Assembly: GCF_030145815.1 (NCBI RefSeq)
Contig: NZ_JAIXHL010000001.1
Coordinates: 186,001 to 250,000 of the forward strand
Origin: Sphingomonas sp.
Lineage (GTDB): Bacteria > Pseudomonadota > Alphaproteobacteria > Sphingomonadales > Sphingomonadaceae
Direction of reading: 5' to 3'
Length of the DNA: 64,000 nucleotides
Below are positions 19,180 through 28,169 of this stretch, in pieces. The notes under the pieces were generated by a model that worked only from the letters and a program-made list of their open reading frames with translations, was not told the DNA's origin and ran no database searches. Each line of letters opens with the position of its first letter. Position 1 is the stretch's first letter. The position numbers and the translations under genes were made by a program.

Positions 19180-19979
19180 CCGGATTGATGCAGGGTAAAC
19201 GCGGGCTGATCATGGGGCTCGCCAATGATCGTTCGCTGGCATGGGGCATCGCCAAGAAGCTGCGCGAACAGGGTGCGGAACTGGCGTTCAGCTATCAGGG
19301 CGAGGCGCTGGAGCGGCGCGTGCGACCGCTCGCGGCGGAACTGGGCAGCGATTTCCTGATCGACTGCGATGTCAGCGACATGGCCGAGCTCGACAAGACT
19401 TTTGCCACGCTGGCGGAGCGCTGGCCGACCATCGACTTCGTGGTCCACGCGATCGGCTTTTCGGACAAAAACGAACTGCGCGGCGGCTATGTCGACACCA
19501 GCCTCGACAATTTCCTGATGACGATGAACATCAGCGTCTATTCGTTCGTCGCGGTGGCCAAGCGCGCGCAGGCGATGATGCCGAATGGCGGATCGCTGCT
19601 GACGCTGTCCTATTACGGCGCGGAGAAGGTCATCCCGCACTATAACGTGATGGGCGTGGCCAAGGCGGCGCTGGAAACCAGCGTCCAGTATCTCGCGGTC
19701 GATCTCGGCAAGCAGAATATCCGCGTCAACGCGATCAGCGCCGGCCCGATCAAGACGCTCGCGGCCAGCGGCATCGGCGACTTCCGCCTGATCCTCAAGT
19801 GGAACGAGCTCAACGCGCCATTGAAGCGCAACGTGACGATCGAGGATGTCGGCGGCGCCGGCCTCTATTTCCTGTCCGACCTGTCGAGCGGCACCACCGG
19901 CGAAACCCACCATGTCGACGCTGGCTACCACGTCATCGGCATGAAGGCAGAGGACGCCCCGGATATCGCGCTGGTGTGA
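19176..19979 (+). CDS. fabI: Enoyl-[acyl-carrier-protein] reductase (NADH)
   Basis: 'GLMQGKRGLIMGLANDRSLAWGIAKKLREQGAELAFSYQGEALERRVRPLA', 'YYGAEKVIPHYNVMGVAKAALE'. Confidence 0.96.
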   Translation: MTGLMQGKRGLIMGLANDRSLAWGIAKKLREQGAELAFSYQGEALERRVRPLAAELGSDFLIDCDVSDMAELDKTFATLAERWPTIDFVVHAIGFSDKNELRGGYVDTSLDNFLMTMNISVYSFVAVAKRAQAMMPNGGSLLTLSYYGAEKVIPHYNVMGVAKAALETSVQYLAVDLGKQNIRVNAISAGPIKTLAASGIGDFRLILKWNELNAPLKRNVTIEDVGGAGLYFLSDLSSGTTGETHHVDAGYHVIGMKAEDAPDIALV

Positions 19980-20509
19980 TGATCGCCATACGCCCCGCCA
20001 CCGGTGGCGATGTCGCCGCGATCGACGCGCTGTTGCGACGCAGCTTTCCGGCGGCGGATGAGGCGTTGCTGGTGCAGCGGCTATGCATCGATGGCGACAT
20101 GGTACTGACGCTGGTCGCCGATGACGAAGAGACCGGCGCGCTGGCGGGCATGGTCGCGTTCAGCCGGATGGACGTGCGCGTCAACGATGTGGCCCTCGCC
20201 GCCGTCGCGCTCGCGCCGGTCGCGGTCGAGGCGGCGTATCGCCAGCAGGGTGTGGCCGAAGCCTTGATCGCGGCCGGGCATCGGCATCTTGGCGATGCCG
20301 GCTATCTGCTCAGCTTCGTGCTCGGCGATCCGGCTTACTACGGCCGCTTCGGTTACGCCGCCGACCTCGCGCGCGGGTTCGACTCGCCCTATGCCGGGGA
20401 CTATCTGATGGCGCTGGCGTTGCAGGATGGAAAGCTGCCGTGCGGCGTGCGCGGCATCGCGGCCCATGCCTGCGCATTCGCGGCGCTCGGAGAACAGGCC
20501 GAGGCATAG
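19979..20509 (+). CDS. GNAT family N-acetyltransferase
   Basis: ATG at 19979 (TGATG overlap with fabI); '[27 protein letters not shown]...[13 protein letters not shown]'. Confidence 0.88.
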   Translation: MIAIRPATGGDVAAIDALLRRSFPAADEALLVQRLCIDGDMVLTLVADDEETGALAGMVAFSRMDVRVNDVALAAVALAPVAVEAAYRQQGVAEALIAAGHRHLGDAGYLLSFVLGDPAYYGRFGYAADLARGFDSPYAGDYLMALALQDGKLPCGVRGIAAHACAFAALGEQAEA

Positions 20510-20577
20510 CGGGCATTGCCCGGCCCCGCGCCCTTCTTGCTTCCAAATCGCGATGCAATCGGCAAGGAGATGACGCC

Positions 20578-21651
20578 ATGAGCTTCAATACCTTCGGCCG
20601 CGTGCTGCGCTTCACCACCTTTGGCGAAAGCCATGGTCCCGCAATCGGTGCCGTGGTCGATGGCTGCCCGCCGCGCCTCACCCTCAGCGAAGCCGATATC
20701 CAGCCCTTCCTCGACAAGCGCCGCCCCGGCCAGTCGCGCTTCACCACGCAGCGGCAGGAACCGGATCAGGTCCGCATCCTCTCCGGCGTGTTCGAGGGGC
20801 GGACGACCGGCACCCCGATCGGCCTGCTGATTGACAATGTCGACCAGCGCTCAAAGGATTATTCGGAGGTCGCGAGCGCCTATCGCCCGGGCCATGCCGA
20901 TTATGCCTATGACGCCAAATACGGCTTTCGCGACTATCGCGGCGGCGGGCGCTCCTCGGCGCGTGAGACGGCGATGCGCGTCGCGGCGGGGGCGGTGGCG
21001 CGCAAGGTGATCCCGGAGGTCCGCATCCGCGCCTGGGTCGAACAGATCGGCCAGCACCCGATCCTCTATTCGCGGTTCGACGAAAACGAGATCAACAACA
21101 ACGCCTTCTTCGCCCCCGACCCGGTCGCGGCTGAGCAGTGGGAGAAGATCATCGACGCCGCGCGCAAGGATGGTTCCTCGCTCGGCGCGGTGGTGGTGTG
21201 CGAGGCCGAGGGTGTGCCCGCCGGCTGGGGCGCGCCGCTCTATGCCAAGCTCGACAGCGAGCTGGCGGCGGCGATGATGAGCATCAATGCGGTCAAGGGC
21301 GTCGAGATCGGCGACGGCTTCGCTGCGGCGCTGGCGACAGGGGAGGGCAATGCCGATCCGATGCGCCCCGGCACGCCGGGGGCCGGTCCGCAATTCCTCG
21401 CCAACCATGCCGGCGGCATCGCGGGCGGCATCTCGACCGGCCAACCGGTGCGGGTGCGCGTCGCGTTCAAGCCGACCAGCTCGATCCTCACTCCGGTCGA
21501 GACCATCACGCGCGAGGGTGAAGCGACCGAGATCCGTACCAAGGGCCGCCACGACCCCTGCGTCGGCATTCGCGGGGTGCCGGTGGTCGAGGCGATGATG
21601 GCACTGGTGCTGGCCGACCAGAAACTCCTCCACCGCGCACAGTGCGGGTGA
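20578..21651 (+). CDS. aroC: Chorismate synthase
   Basis: ATG at 20578; '[32 protein letters not shown]', '[23 protein letters not shown]'. Confidence 0.97.
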   Translation: MSFNTFGRVLRFTTFGESHGPAIGAVVDGCPPRLTLSEADIQPFLDKRRPGQSRFTTQRQEPDQVRILSGVFEGRTTGTPIGLLIDNVDQRSKDYSEVASAYRPGHADYAYDAKYGFRDYRGGGRSSARETAMRVAAGAVARKVIPEVRIRAWVEQIGQHPILYSRFDENEINNNAFFAPDPVAAEQWEKIIDAARKDGSSLGAVVVCEAEGVPAGWGAPLYAKLDSELAAAMMSINAVKGVEIGDGFAAALATGEGNADPMRPGTPGAGPQFLANHAGGIAGGISTGQPVRVRVAFKPTSSILTPVETITREGEATEIRTKGRHDPCVGIRGVPVVEAMMALVLADQKLLHRAQCG

Positions 21652-21780
21652 TCGGCCTGCCGCTCGCGCAGCGCAGTTGATGGGCGAGCCGGGCACCATC
21701 GCCGGTGGGCCGAGGAACCGGGGTGCGGCTTCTGTAGAGCAGCGTGCGTTCAACCCGCGCCGTGTAACTAGGAGTATCCC

Positions 21781-22026
21781 ATGCGCCACAAGACGCTGTT
21801 CAGCCTCATCGCCCTGTGCGGATCGTCCGCCGCCATCGCTGCGATCGGCACGCCGCAGATCGATCCGCCGCTGCAGAACGACATGACCAACCAGGCGGTG
21901 CCCGACGACACCACCGCGCCCGAAACGCTGTCCAACCGCACGGATGTAGAGCCGAGTGCCGAGCCGGCCGATCCGACGCAGGACGGGACCGATACAGCGC
22001 CTGAACCCAATTCGACCTACTACTGA
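21781..22026 (+). CDS. Hypothetical small secreted protein
   Basis: 81 aa with signal peptide-like N-terminus 'MRHKTLFSLIALCGSSAAIAAIGTP' and Pro/Asp/Glu-rich remainder. Confidence 0.6.
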   Translation: MRHKTLFSLIALCGSSAAIAAIGTPQIDPPLQNDMTNQAVPDDTTAPETLSNRTDVEPSAEPADPTQDGTDTAPEPNSTYY

Positions 22027-22034
22027 CGTTTCGT

Positions 22035-22060
22035 CCCCGGGCGCGGCGTGCCGCGTCCGG
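22035..22060. terminator. GC-rich hairpin between convergent genes (putative bidirectional terminator)
   Basis: CCCCGGGCGCGGCGTGCCGCGTCCGG stem between the stop of 21781..22026 and the stop of purA; no strong T-tract. Confidence 0.4.
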
Positions 22061-22067
22061 GTTACCT

Positions 22068-23357
22068 TCAGTCCGCGAACGGATCGCGTACCAGGATCGT
22101 GTCTTCGCGCTCCGGGCTGGTCGACACCAGCGCCACCGGACAGCCGATCAGCTCCTCGATCCGCCGGATATATTTGATCGCCTGCGCCGGCAGCTGCGCC
22201 CAGCTGCGCGCGCCCGCGGTCGACTCGCTCCAGCCCTCGATCTCCTCATAGACCGCGACTGCGCGCGCCTGATCCTGCGGGCTGGGGGGCAGATAGTCGT
22301 AATGCTTGTCGCCGACGGTGTAGCCGGTGCAGATCTTCAGCGTCTCCATCCCGTCGAGAATGTCGAGCTTGGTCAGCGCGATCCCGGTGACCCCGCTCAG
22401 CGCGACCGACTGGCGCACCAGCACGGCGTCGAACCAGCCGCAGCGGCGCTTGCGACCCGTCACGACGCCGAACTCGCGCCCGCGCGTGCCGAGCAGTTCG
22501 CCGATCTCGTTATCCTGTTCGCTCGGGAACGGGCCCGAGCCGACGCGCGTCGTGTACGCCTTGACGATCCCCAGCACGAAGCCGACCGACCCCGGGCCCA
22601 GGCCGGAGCCCGACGCCGCCGCGCCGCTCACCGTGTTCGACGAGGTGACGAACGGATAGGTGCCATGGTCGATGTCGAGCAATGCGCCCTGCGCCCCTTC
22701 GAACAGGATGCGCTTGCCCGCTTCCTTCGCGCCCTTCAGCGTCAGCCACACTGGCGCCGCATAGGGCAGCACCGAAGGGGCGATCTCGCGCAGCTCGGCG
22801 ATCAGCGCCGCGCGGTCGATCGGCGGCTGGCCGAACCCGGCGCGCAGCGCGTCGTGATGTGCGCAGAGGCGATCAAGCTGCGGTCCCAGATCGTCGAGAT
22901 GCGCCAGGTCGCACACGCGGATCGCGCGGCGACCGACCTTGTCTTCATAGGCCGGGCCGATGCCGCGGCGGGTGGTGCCGATCTTGCCCGACCCGCTCGC
23001 ATCCTCGCGCAGCGCGTCGAGGTCGCGGTGGAAGGGCAGGATCAGCGGCGCGGTCTCGGCAACCTGCAGCGTCTCCGGGGTGATCTCCACGCCTTGTGCG
23101 CGCAGCTTCTCCATTTCGTCGCGGAAATGCCAGGGATCGAACACCACGCCATTGCCGATCAGCGACAGCGTGCCGCGCACCAGCCCCGAGGGGAGCAGCG
23201 ACAGCTTGTAGACCTTGTCGCCGACGACCAGCGTGTGGCCGGCATTATGCCCGCCCTGAAAGCGGACGACCAGGTCGGCGCGGCTGGCGAGCCAGTCAAC
23301 AATCTTGCCCTTGCCCTCATCGCCCCATTGGGCGCCGATCACCGCGACGTTCGCCAA
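22068..23357 (-). CDS. purA: Adenylosuccinate synthetase
   Basis: 429 aa '[45 protein letters not shown]'. Confidence 0.98.
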   Translation of the reverse strand: MANVAVIGAQWGDEGKGKIVDWLASRADLVVRFQGGHNAGHTLVVGDKVYKLSLLPSGLVRGTLSLIGNGVVFDPWHFRDEMEKLRAQGVEITPETLQVAETAPLILPFHRDLDALREDASGSGKIGTTRRGIGPAYEDKVGRRAIRVCDLAHLDDLGPQLDRLCAHHDALRAGFGQPPIDRAALIAELREIAPSVLPYAAPVWLTLKGAKEAGKRILFEGAQGALLDIDHGTYPFVTSSNTVSGAAASGSGLGPGSVGFVLGIVKAYTTRVGSGPFPSEQDNEIGELLGTRGREFGVVTGRKRRCGWFDAVLVRQSVALSGVTGIALTKLDILDGMETLKICTGYTVGDKHYDYLPPSPQDQARAVAVYEEIEGWSESTAGARSWAQLPAQAIKYIRRIEELIGCPVALVSTSPEREDTILVRDPFAD

Positions 23358-23421
23358 ATTCCGATCCTTTCCGGTATGCGCGGCTCCCCTAAAGGGCGGA
23401 GGCCGCTACGTCCAGCGCTGG

Positions 23422-26400
23422 TCAGCTGTCCAGCGTGGCGCGGACCTTGGCGGCGAGCTGGGCAACGCCGAACGGCTTGGCGATCAGCGCGGCGGCGATC
23501 CCCGCGTCATTGGTGATCGCATTCTCATCGGGGGTATAGCCGCTGGTATAGAGCACCTTGAGCCCCGGCTGGCGCTCACGCGCGCGCCGGGCGAGTTCGT
23601 CGCCGGTCATCTCCGGCATCACGACATCGGTGAACAGCAGCGAAATCGGTTGCTGCCCGCGCGCCATGATGCGCAGCGCTTCGATCCCGTCGGGCGCTTG
23701 CAGCACGGTATAGCCCAGCTCGCGCAGCGCCTCGACCGAATGGTTGCGCACCCGCTCCTCATCCTCGACCACCAGCACCACCTCATCGGGCGATCCGGTG
23801 CGCAGCGCCGCAGCATCCGTCCCCACAACGCTCGCATCGGGCGCCACGTCATGGCGCGGGAGCAGCAAGATTACGCGCGTCCCCCGGCCCGGCGCGGTGT
23901 CGATCGCGACATGGCCGCCCGACTGGCGGGCAAAGCCGAAGACCTGGCTCAGCCCCAGCCCGGTGCCCTTGCCCACGCCCTTGGTGGTGAAGAACGGGTC
24001 GAACGCGCGCGCCGCGACCTCCTGCGACATGCCGACGCCGGTGTCGGCAACGGTCAGCGCGACATAATCGCCCGCCGCCAGGCCAAGCTCGCCCGCCTCG
24101 CCCCCGTCGAGCACGCGGTTGGCGGTTTCGATCGTCAACCTGCCGCCATCGGGCATCGCGTCGCGTGCGTTCACCGACAGGTTGAGGATCACATTCTCGA
24201 GCAGATTGGGATCCGCCAGCGCCGGGGCCAAGTGGCTCTGCAACCGCGTCTCGACCGTGACCTTCTCGCCCAATGTGCGCATCAACAGGTCGATCATGTC
24301 CGATACCAGCGCATTAATGTCGAGCGGAACCGGTGCCAGCGGCTGTTGCCGAGCAAAACCGAGCAACCGCTGGGTCAGCGCCGCCGCCCGCGTCGCGCCG
24401 TCGCGCGCGGCGACGATGTAGCGGTCGAGATCGGTCGCCCCCTGCGCGATGCGCCGCTCCAGCATGTCGAGCGAGCCGATGATCACCGCGAGCATATTGT
24501 TGAAGTCGTGCGCGATGCCCCCGGTCAGCTGGCCGACCGCCTCCATCTTGTGCGCCTGACGCAACCGTTCTTCCGCCGACATCAGCTGACGCGTGCGCTC
24601 CTCGACCGCCTGCTCCAGCTCGTGCCGCGAGCGGGCTAACACTTCGCGCGCATCGACAATGTCCTGGATATCGGTGCAGGTGCCGAACCAGCGGGTGATT
24701 GCGCCGGCGTCGTCACGCACCGGCTGCGCGCGCCCCAGCACCCAGCGATAGGTGCCGCTATGGTGCCGCAACCGATATTCGATGTGATAGGGTTCGCCGG
24801 TTTCCAGGCACCGCCGCCACACCCCCCAGGCGCGCGGCTGGTCGTCGGGGTGGAACATGTCGTTCCAAGCCTCGCCATCGGTAGAGCCATAGGGGACGCC
24901 GGTGAACTCGTACCAGCGGTCGTTGTAATAATCGTGAAAGCCGTCGGGCAGCGTCGACCACACCATCGGGTCGATCGAATTGGCGATCGCGCGGAACTTC
25001 GCCTCGCTCTCGCGCAGCGCGATGACGGCGGCGGCCCGTTCCACCGCGTCCCAGGTCGATTGCGCGCTGGCCTCGATCAGCGCGACCTCCTCGGGGCGCC
25101 ACTGGCGCGGCTCCGCCTGATTGGCATAGAGGCTGCCGACCCAGGCCCCACCGCGCATCAGCGGGACGCCCACCGCCGCGGGCGAGTAACGCGACAGGTC
25201 GCTGCCCACGAAGCGCGGGTCGTTGGCTGCGTCATGCGACACAAGGGTCTGCCCCTGCCGATAGATCGCATTGGCGGCGTTCATGTCGAGACGGCGTGTC
25301 CCTTCCAGCGAAGGCAGCTTGCCGGACGTGACACAGGGGCCGAACTGAACCGCGTCATTGTCGGTAACGCGGTAGAAACCCACGCGATCGATACCCAAGC
25401 GTTCGGCAATGGCGCCCGCGCCGAGCCGCATGATCGCCTCGGGCGAATCCAGCGCACGCTGGCGCCCGGCAAGGTCGAACAGGAACGCCTGATCCTGCGT
25501 CGCGGCCTCCAGGTCGGCGGCGGCCCTGCGCGCAGCTTCCTCCGCCTCGCGCCGTTCGGTGATCTCGAAAATGACGCCGGGAAAGCGCACCGCGCGTCCT
25601 TCGGCATTGTAGCTGCAGCGCCCCTGCGCAGTGACCCAGCGCACGCGCCCGTCCGCGTCGACCAGCCGATACTCGCTCGAAAACGGGTCCCCGCTGCGGA
25701 CCGCCTCGCCGATCCCGGCGCGCAGCCGCTCCACATCTTCCGGATGAACATGGCGGAGGAAAGCCGCGCTCGACTCGCCCTGTTCGGCCAGGGTCGCATC
25801 CACGCCGTAAAGACGCGCCAACCGCGCATCGGTCTTCAGCCGGTCGGTGACCAGATCCCAGTCCCAAACCCCCACGATATTGGTCGCCTGCAGCGCCAGC
25901 TGAAGCCGTTCCTCGCTCTCGCGCAGCCGCGACTCGGCGGTCACCCGCTCGGTGACGTCATTCGCCTCGATGAAGATCGCGGTGGTCGCGCCAGCGGCGT
26001 CCTTGATCGGCTGAAACACGAAATCGACCATGCGGGTCTCATCGACCCCGTCGCGCGTCAGCAGCACCGGCTGGGCGCTGGCGCGATAGGCAACACCAGT
26101 CTCGAACACCTGGTCGAGCAGGTCGACAAACCCCTGGTCGATGATCTCCGGCAGCGCCTCCGCAACGGGTTTGCCGATCAGTTCGGCGCGCCCGGTCAGC
26201 GCATGATAGGCGGGGTTGGTGAGCGCGAAGACATGGTCCGGGCCCTCCAGCAACGCGACCGCGCCCGGCGCTTGCTGGAACAATTCGTGCAGCCGCTCGA
26301 CCTCGGCGCGGCGTTCGCGTTGCGAGAACACCGTCGCGGTCGTTTCATTCCCCTGATTGAGGATGCCGCAGACGCGGCCATGCTCGTCGCGGATCGGGGT

Positions 26401-26835
26401 AAAGCTGTAATTCCAATAAGTTTCTCGCGGCACCCCACCCCGCGCCATGTCCAGTCGCTGGTCATAGGTGGCGAACCCTTTGCCCGTCGCAATCACCTGG
26501 GCGAATTGCGGGCCGACCACGTCCCAGATTTCGGGCCACACCTCGGCTCCGGGCTTTCCCAGCGCGGCGGGATGGCGCTCGGCGGGGATCGGGGCCCAGG
26601 CGTCGTTGTAGAACAGCCGCAGCTCCGGTCCCCAATAGATCGCGGTCGGCATCTGCGATCCCAGGCAGATGCCCAGCGCAAAGCGCAGCGGTTGCGGCCA
26701 GCTGTCGGGCGGTCCGAGCGGCGTCGCGGCCCAGTCATGCTCCCGAATACGACGACCCATCTCGCCGCCTTGCTCCAGGAATCGAAGCTCGGAATACATC
26801 TGTTCAGCGTTGCGGGTTGCGCCCGCGCCTGTCAA
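23422..26835 (-). CDS. Hybrid sensor histidine kinase with multiple PAS domains, GAF-like domain and C-terminal receiver
   Basis: 1137 aa; 'KMEAVGQLTGGIAHDFNNMLAVIIGSLDML' (HisKA), 'DTGVGMSQEVAARAFDPFFTTKGVGKGTGLGLSQVFGFARQSGG' (HATPase), 'VLVVEDEERVRNHSVEALRELGY...LLFTDVVMP' (REC). Confidence 0.93.
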   Translation of the reverse strand: MTGAGATRNAEQMYSELRFLEQGGEMGRRIREHDWAATPLGPPDSWPQPLRFALGICLGSQMPTAIYWGPELRLFYNDAWAPIPAERHPAALGKPGAEVWPEIWDVVGPQFAQVIATGKGFATYDQRLDMARGGVPRETYWNYSFTPIRDEHGRVCGILNQGNETTATVFSQRERRAEVERLHELFQQAPGAVALLEGPDHVFALTNPAYHALTGRAELIGKPVAEALPEIIDQGFVDLLDQVFETGVAYRASAQPVLLTRDGVDETRMVDFVFQPIKDAAGATTAIFIEANDVTERVTAESRLRESEERLQLALQATNIVGVWDWDLVTDRLKTDARLARLYGVDATLAEQGESSAAFLRHVHPEDVERLRAGIGEAVRSGDPFSSEYRLVDADGRVRWVTAQGRCSYNAEGRAVRFPGVIFEITERREAEEAARRAAADLEAATQDQAFLFDLAGRQRALDSPEAIMRLGAGAIAERLGIDRVGFYRVTDNDAVQFGPCVTSGKLPSLEGTRRLDMNAANAIYRQGQTLVSHDAANDPRFVGSDLSRYSPAAVGVPLMRGGAWVGSLYANQAEPRQWRPEEVALIEASAQSTWDAVERAAAVIALRESEAKFRAIANSIDPMVWSTLPDGFHDYYNDRWYEFTGVPYGSTDGEAWNDMFHPDDQPRAWGVWRRCLETGEPYHIEYRLRHHSGTYRWVLGRAQPVRDDAGAITRWFGTCTDIQDIVDAREVLARSRHELEQAVEERTRQLMSAEERLRQAHKMEAVGQLTGGIAHDFNNMLAVIIGSLDMLERRIAQGATDLDRYIVAARDGATRAAALTQRLLGFARQQPLAPVPLDINALVSDMIDLLMRTLGEKVTVETRLQSHLAPALADPNLLENVILNLSVNARDAMPDGGRLTIETANRVLDGGEAGELGLAAGDYVALTVADTGVGMSQEVAARAFDPFFTTKGVGKGTGLGLSQVFGFARQSGGHVAIDTAPGRGTRVILLLPRHDVAPDASVVGTDAAALRTGSPDEVVLVVEDEERVRNHSVEALRELGYTVLQAPDGIEALRIMARGQQPISLLFTDVVMPEMTGDELARRARERQPGLKVLYTSGYTPDENAITNDAGIAAALIAKPFGVAQLAAKVRATLDS

Positions 26836-26905
26836 TGCAACTTGGGTAAGGACTCGCCGAAAACCAGCCGGTTAGAGCAGGCGGGCCAGGAGCAGGAGAA
26901 GCAGC

Positions 26906-27910
26906 GTGAAACTCGCCAGTCTGAAACACGGACGTGACGGCCGCCTTGTCGTCGTGTCGAGCGACCTCGCCTGGTATGCCGATGCCGGTCACATCGTCGG
27001 CACGCTGCAGGCGGCACTCGACGATTGGGATCGCTATGAGGGCCCCTTGCGCAACCTCGCCACCGATCTCGACCATGAGGTAATCCCGCGCGAGCGGTTC
27101 CATGAGCGCGAAGCCGCCGCGCCGCTGCCGCGCGCCTATCAATGGGCCGATGGCTCGGCCTATGTGAACCATGTTGCTTTGGTGCGGCAGGCGCGCGGGG
27201 CCGAAATGCCCGAAACCTTCTGGCACGATCCGCTGATGTATCAGGGTGGCAGCGACGGGTTCCTGGGGCCACGCGACCCGATCCCGCTCGCCGACGAAGA
27301 CTGGGGCTGCGACCTTGAGGCGGAGGTCGTCGTCGTCACCGGCGACGTGCCGCTCGGCGCGAGCCGGGAGGAAGCGCTCGCGGCGGTGCGGCTGGTCGGC
27401 CTCACCAACGACGTCTCCTTGCGCAACCTGATCCCGGGCGAACTCGCCAAGGGCTTCGGCTTCTTCCAGTCCAAGCCCGCCAGCGCCTTTTCGCCGGTGT
27501 TCGTCACCCCTGATGCACTGGGCGACTGGTGGCAGGACGGCAAGCTGCACCGCAAGCTGATGGTCGACCTGAACGGCCAGCCCTTTGGCCGCGCCGAGGC
27601 AGGGGAGGACATGACCTTCGATTTCGGCACGCTGATCGCCCATGCCGCCAAGACCCGTGCGCTGGGTGCTGGCACGATCATCGGATCGGGCACCGTGTCG
27701 AACCGCGATGCCGATGGCGGTCCCGGCAAGCCGATCGCGCAGGGCGGCGTGGGTTATTCCTGCCTCGCCGAAGTCCGCACGGTCGAAACGATCCGCGACG
27801 GCAAGCCGACGACTCCGTTTCTGAAAGCCGGCGACACCGTCCGTATCTGGGCCGAGGACGACCGGCATCACCCGATCTTCGGCACGATCGAACAGACCGT
27901 CGGGGTATAA
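26906..27910 (+). CDS. Fumarylacetoacetate hydrolase (FAH) family protein
   Basis: 'DWGCDLEAEVVVVTGDVPLGASREEALAAVRLVGLTNDVSLRNLIPGELAKGFGFFQSKPASAFSPVFVTPDALG'. Confidence 0.9.
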   Translation: MKLASLKHGRDGRLVVVSSDLAWYADAGHIVGTLQAALDDWDRYEGPLRNLATDLDHEVIPRERFHEREAAAPLPRAYQWADGSAYVNHVALVRQARGAEMPETFWHDPLMYQGGSDGFLGPRDPIPLADEDWGCDLEAEVVVVTGDVPLGASREEALAAVRLVGLTNDVSLRNLIPGELAKGFGFFQSKPASAFSPVFVTPDALGDWWQDGKLHRKLMVDLNGQPFGRAEAGEDMTFDFGTLIAHAAKTRALGAGTIIGSGTVSNRDADGGPGKPIAQGGVGYSCLAEVRTVETIRDGKPTTPFLKAGDTVRIWAEDDRHHPIFGTIEQTVGV

Positions 27911-27914
27911 GCGC

Positions 27915-28073
27915 ATTCCTCCCCCAGCTTGCTGGGGGAGGTGGCATTGCGAAGCAATGACGGAGGGGCCGCCGCTGCAAGCGGCGGAATTTTGCCGAGC
28001 TGCCCCCGGCGCCCCTCCACCACCCGCTGCGCGTGCGGTCCCCCTCCCCTGAGACAAGTTCAGGGGAGGAATA
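27915..28073. repeat. Compound palindromic, MITE-like repeat with terminal inverted repeat ATTCCTCCCC
   Basis: ATTCCTCCCC at 27915 and GGGGAGGAAT ending at 28073 (perfect 10-bp TIR); internal hairpins CTCCCCCAGCTTGCTGGGGGAG and CCGCCGCTGCAAGCGGCGG. Confidence 0.85.
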
Positions 28074-28169
28074 GCACTGCAACCGGCCATGCAGTTCGTC
28101 GAGTCCGGCTTGCCAACCATGCGCCGGGCCGTATCATCCCGCTATCACACCATCTCCCAGGGGAAGTTC

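Noticed and set aside
23305-24639. 444-aa plus-strand ORF overlapping purA start and the kinase
   Set aside because: Antisense shadow ORF, Arg/His-rich, no family features.
24760-26937. 725-aa plus-strand ORF opposite the hybrid histidine kinase
   Set aside because: Antisense to a clearly coding gene with intact HisKA/HATPase/REC motifs; long antisense ORFs are expected at this GC content and the product shows no recognisable motif.
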